This document shows, in pieces, positions 33,536 to 35,224 of a stretch of DNA of 35,224 bases (position 1 is its first letter; each line of letters opens with the position of its first letter). The position numbers and the translations under genes were made by a program. Source of the DNA: Clostridia bacterium (GTDB lineage Bacteria; Bacillota; Clostridia; Christensenellales; Borkfalkiaceae); the NCBI GenBank assembly GCA_017467345.1, contig JAFTSI010000035.1, positions 1 through 35,224 on the forward strand. The letters are read 5' to 3'. The notes under the pieces were generated by a model. The model saw only the letters and a program-made list of their open reading frames with translations, had not been told where the DNA came from and searched no databases.

Positions 33536-33544
33536 GGGGGATTT

Positions 33545-33913
33545 ATGCAATATTTATGGTTCGTTTTAGCAGGCGCGTTGTCTGGCATTTTAGGTGGAAT
33601 GGGTATGGGTGGCGGAACAGTTTTAATACCGCTACTTTCCATATTTTATAAGGTAGGTCAACACACGGCTCAAGCAGTTAATTTAATAAGTTTTATACCT
33701 ATGGCAATAGTCGCATTAATAATGCACTTAAAAAACAAATTCGTTAGGTTTGATAAGGTGTTGTTCATAGTTTTACCAGGCATTGCAACTTGTATAGTAG
33801 GTTGCTATATAGCAAACGCAATCGGTGGCGAACTTTTAAGGCGATTTTTCGGTGGATTTTTATTAATTTTATCGGTGTTTCAATTCCTTTCTGCACTCAA
33901 ACAAAAAGAGTAA
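33545..33913 (+). CDS. TSUP-family transporter, second half (TauE/SafE type)
   Basis: 122 residues, four hydrophobic segments, opening with the matching signature GALSGILGGMGMGGGTVLIPLL, then AVNLISFIPMAIVALIM, VLFIVLPGIATCIVGCYIANAI and FFGGFLLILSVFQFL. It has its own ribosome-binding site, AAGGGGG, so it is translated independently. It is expected to pair with the first half to form the complete eight-helix transporter. The two are in the same frame (stop TAA 33533-33535), so a full-length gene split by a nonsense change is an alternative. A terminator follows. Confidence 0.83.
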   Translation: MQYLWFVLAGALSGILGGMGMGGGTVLIPLLSIFYKVGQHTAQAVNLISFIPMAIVALIMHLKNKFVRFDKVLFIVLPGIATCIVGCYIANAIGGELLRRFFGGFLLILSVFQFLSALKQKE

Positions 33914-33920
33914 AGAAATT

Positions 33921-33976
33921 AGGCAAAATGCACAACAAAACCCAAAAATAATTTGTGCATAGTTTTGCCTTTTTTA
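33921..33976 (+). terminator. terminator of the TSUP gene pair
   Basis: AGGCAAAATGCACAA (33921-33935) pairs with TTGTGCA..TTTTGCCT (33953-33970) with a 3-nt bulge, then TTTTTATT. The remaining 33977-34090 is A+T-rich with no supportable feature. Confidence 0.82.
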
Positions 33977-34093
33977 TTGACATAAACCGTTAAAAAATTG
34001 CGAAAAAGCACTCAAAAAACTAACGAAAAACCATTTTAATTTTAATTAAAATTAACAATATATAAAAAAATTGCACAAAATTAAAAAAGGGTC

Positions 34094-34122
34094 TATACAA
34101 ACGGAATATCTTGTGTTATAAT
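34094..34122 (+). promoter_or_regulatory. promoter of the second Ppx/GppA gene
   Basis: TATACA, 17-nt spacer, TATAAT, 35 nt before ATG 34158; AGGGTGGAG is the ribosome-binding site. Confidence 0.68.
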
Positions 34123-34157
34123 TGCCGTAGACTACAAAATTACAGGGTGGAGTAGAA

Positions 34158-35224
34158 ATGGAAAAAATTGCAATTATAGATTTAGGCTCAAATACAGTCC
34201 GCTTGCTTTTAGTTGAGGTAAAAGAGAGTGGGCATTTCCAGATTGTAGACCAACTTAAAGAAGCACCAAGATTAGGTGAAGGTATGGAAAGAGACGGGTT
34301 TTTGAAACCCGCCCGTATTCAACGCACTATAAAAACTCTAAAAATGTTTAGAAGGCTATGTGACGCAAACGGTGTAGAAAAAATTATCACCGTGGCAACG
34401 GCAGCCGTTCGTAGGGCAAAAAACCAAAGAAGTTTTTTAGACGAAGTTTCGGCAACTTGTGGATTAAAGATTAGGGTTTTAACTGCTGAAGAAGAAGCAA
34501 TGTATGTTTATAGGGGTGTTATAAACACTATGGATATTCCTAAAGGAATAATCCTTGAAATCGGTGGTGGTAGCACAAAAATCGTTCACTATAACAGAAG
34601 AATGCTCTTAAATCACGCAACCTTGCCATTTGGTGCAATAACACTTACCGAACTTTTTGCAGGTGATGGGCTTTCTCCCCAACAACAAGCAGAAAAAATT
34701 GAAGAATTTGTAACCGAACAATTAAGGGGTATAGAGTGGCTAAATGAACTTGACCCAGAAACTCAAATTATAGGTGTAGGTGGTTCGTTTAGGAACATTT
34801 GCCGTATCACCAAAATAATGAAAAAATACCCATTAAAAACTATACATAACTACACGGTTAACGAACTTGACTTTAACCATGTATACGATTTACTTAAAGG
34901 CTTAGAACTTGACAGTAAGAAAAAGATTAAAGGTTTATCGGGTGAGCGTGTAGATATACTTCCAAGCGCATTATCGGCGATAGCCGCTTTCAAAAAGTAT
35001 ACAGGTCTTGGCGATATAGTAATTAGTGGTAGTGGATTAAGAACAGGCTTACTATATAACTACGCAGTATCAAGCACGCTTGATAAACCAATAAGTGATG
35101 TAATGACGCATAGTTTAAGCACCATTGCAGAGTTTTATGGATGCAATATTCCGCACACCGAACAAGTAGTAAACCTTGCAGTTCAACTATTCAAGCAATT
35201 AAGGGTATTGCACAAGTTCCCAAG
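34158..35224 (+). CDS. ppx: exopolyphosphatase, Ppx/GppA family (3' end outside window)
   Basis: Open from ATG 34158 to the window end, 355 codons without a stop. N-terminal phosphate-1 loop IAIIDLGSNTVRLLLVEV, VATAAVRRAKNQRSF, LTAEEEAMYVYRGV with the catalytic Glu, phosphate-2 loop LEIGGGSTKIV, and IIGVGGSFRNICRI. After about residue 320 a helical region begins (LSTIAEFYGCNIPHTEQVVNLAVQLFKQL) that looks like the start of the HD-type C-terminal domain of long Ppx. It differs from the short paralogue at 14934. In many Firmicutes ppx neighbours polyphosphate kinase; the gene to the right is not visible. Confidence 0.9.
   Translation, partial: MEKIAIIDLGSNTVRLLLVEVKESGHFQIVDQLKEAPRLGEGMERDGFLKPARIQRTIKTLKMFRRLCDANGVEKIITVATAAVRRAKNQRSFLDEVSATCGLKIRVLTAEEEAMYVYRGVINTMDIPKGIILEIGGGSTKIVHYNRRMLLNHATLPFGAITLTELFAGDGLSPQQQAEKIEEFVTEQLRGIEWLNELDPETQIIGVGGSFRNICRITKIMKKYPLKTIHNYTVNELDFNHVYDLLKGLELDSKKKIKGLSGERVDILPSALSAIAAFKKYTGLGDIVISGSGLRTGLLYNYAVSSTLDKPISDVMTHSLSTIAEFYGCNIPHTEQVVNLAVQLFKQLRVLHKFP

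Overview
The window is A+T-rich, gene-dense chromosomal DNA that looks like an anaerobic, endospore-forming Clostridia-type Firmicute, probably host-associated. This is inferred from gene content and order: yabP-yabQ-ftsB, a CwlD-type amidase, a SigH-like factor after mrnC-rlmB, and dnaX-yaaK-recR. Nothing in the window names the species.

Layout. Positions 1-5926 are the distal part of a histidine operon (hisD' C B H A F IE K). All genes are intact except hisB, which carries a one-base frameshift near 2312. A shared terminator separates it from a convergent gene (5970-6569, minus) for a secreted, membrane-anchored protein with a strikingly eukaryote-like ubiquitin domain. Positions 6600-7200 hold no protein gene: a small-RNA unit, two tandem tRNA-like structured elements with terminators, and tRNA-Ser(CGA). 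Then come lgt and the potassium uptake pair trkA-trkH. An intergenic region (11030-11357) follows with two more small-RNA units whose promoters match the first one. Next are an unrecognised Cys-containing protein, a metallophosphoesterase and a PTS-IIC-like permease.

Positions 14058-16938 are a sporulation/division cluster (yabP, yabQ, ftsB/divIC, a Ppx/GppA phosphatase, an M50-like membrane protease). A regular array of four small hairpins separated by 7-nt ATATCAC-like spacers lies at 17017-17112, next to a 49-residue zinc-ribbon gene. gyrB-gyrA, cwlD, and mrnC-rlmB-sigH-like-dnaX-yaaK-recR follow. A WYL regulator (minus) faces a 74-residue unknown protein across a region with two GACA-N6-TGTC sites exactly 42 bp apart. 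Then murG and a 1083-residue surface lipoprotein lie on the minus strand, followed by two half-size TSUP transporter genes and a second Ppx/GppA gene that runs off the end.

Main points of interest: (1) the ubiquitin-like protein, whose predicted signal-peptidase site leaves the residue matching ubiquitin Met1 as the mature N-terminus; (2) a three-copy family of small-RNA units; (3) the tandem tRNA-like elements with covarying stems; (4) the hairpin array; (5) the paired operators of the WYL regulator; (6) a protein with both an N-terminal lipobox and a C-terminal transmembrane segment; (7) two places, hisB and yabQ/ftsB, where restoring one base would repair the gene structure, which suggests undercalled homopolymers in the assembly; (8) several genes whose -10 box lies 6-7 nt before ATG, implying leaderless mRNAs.
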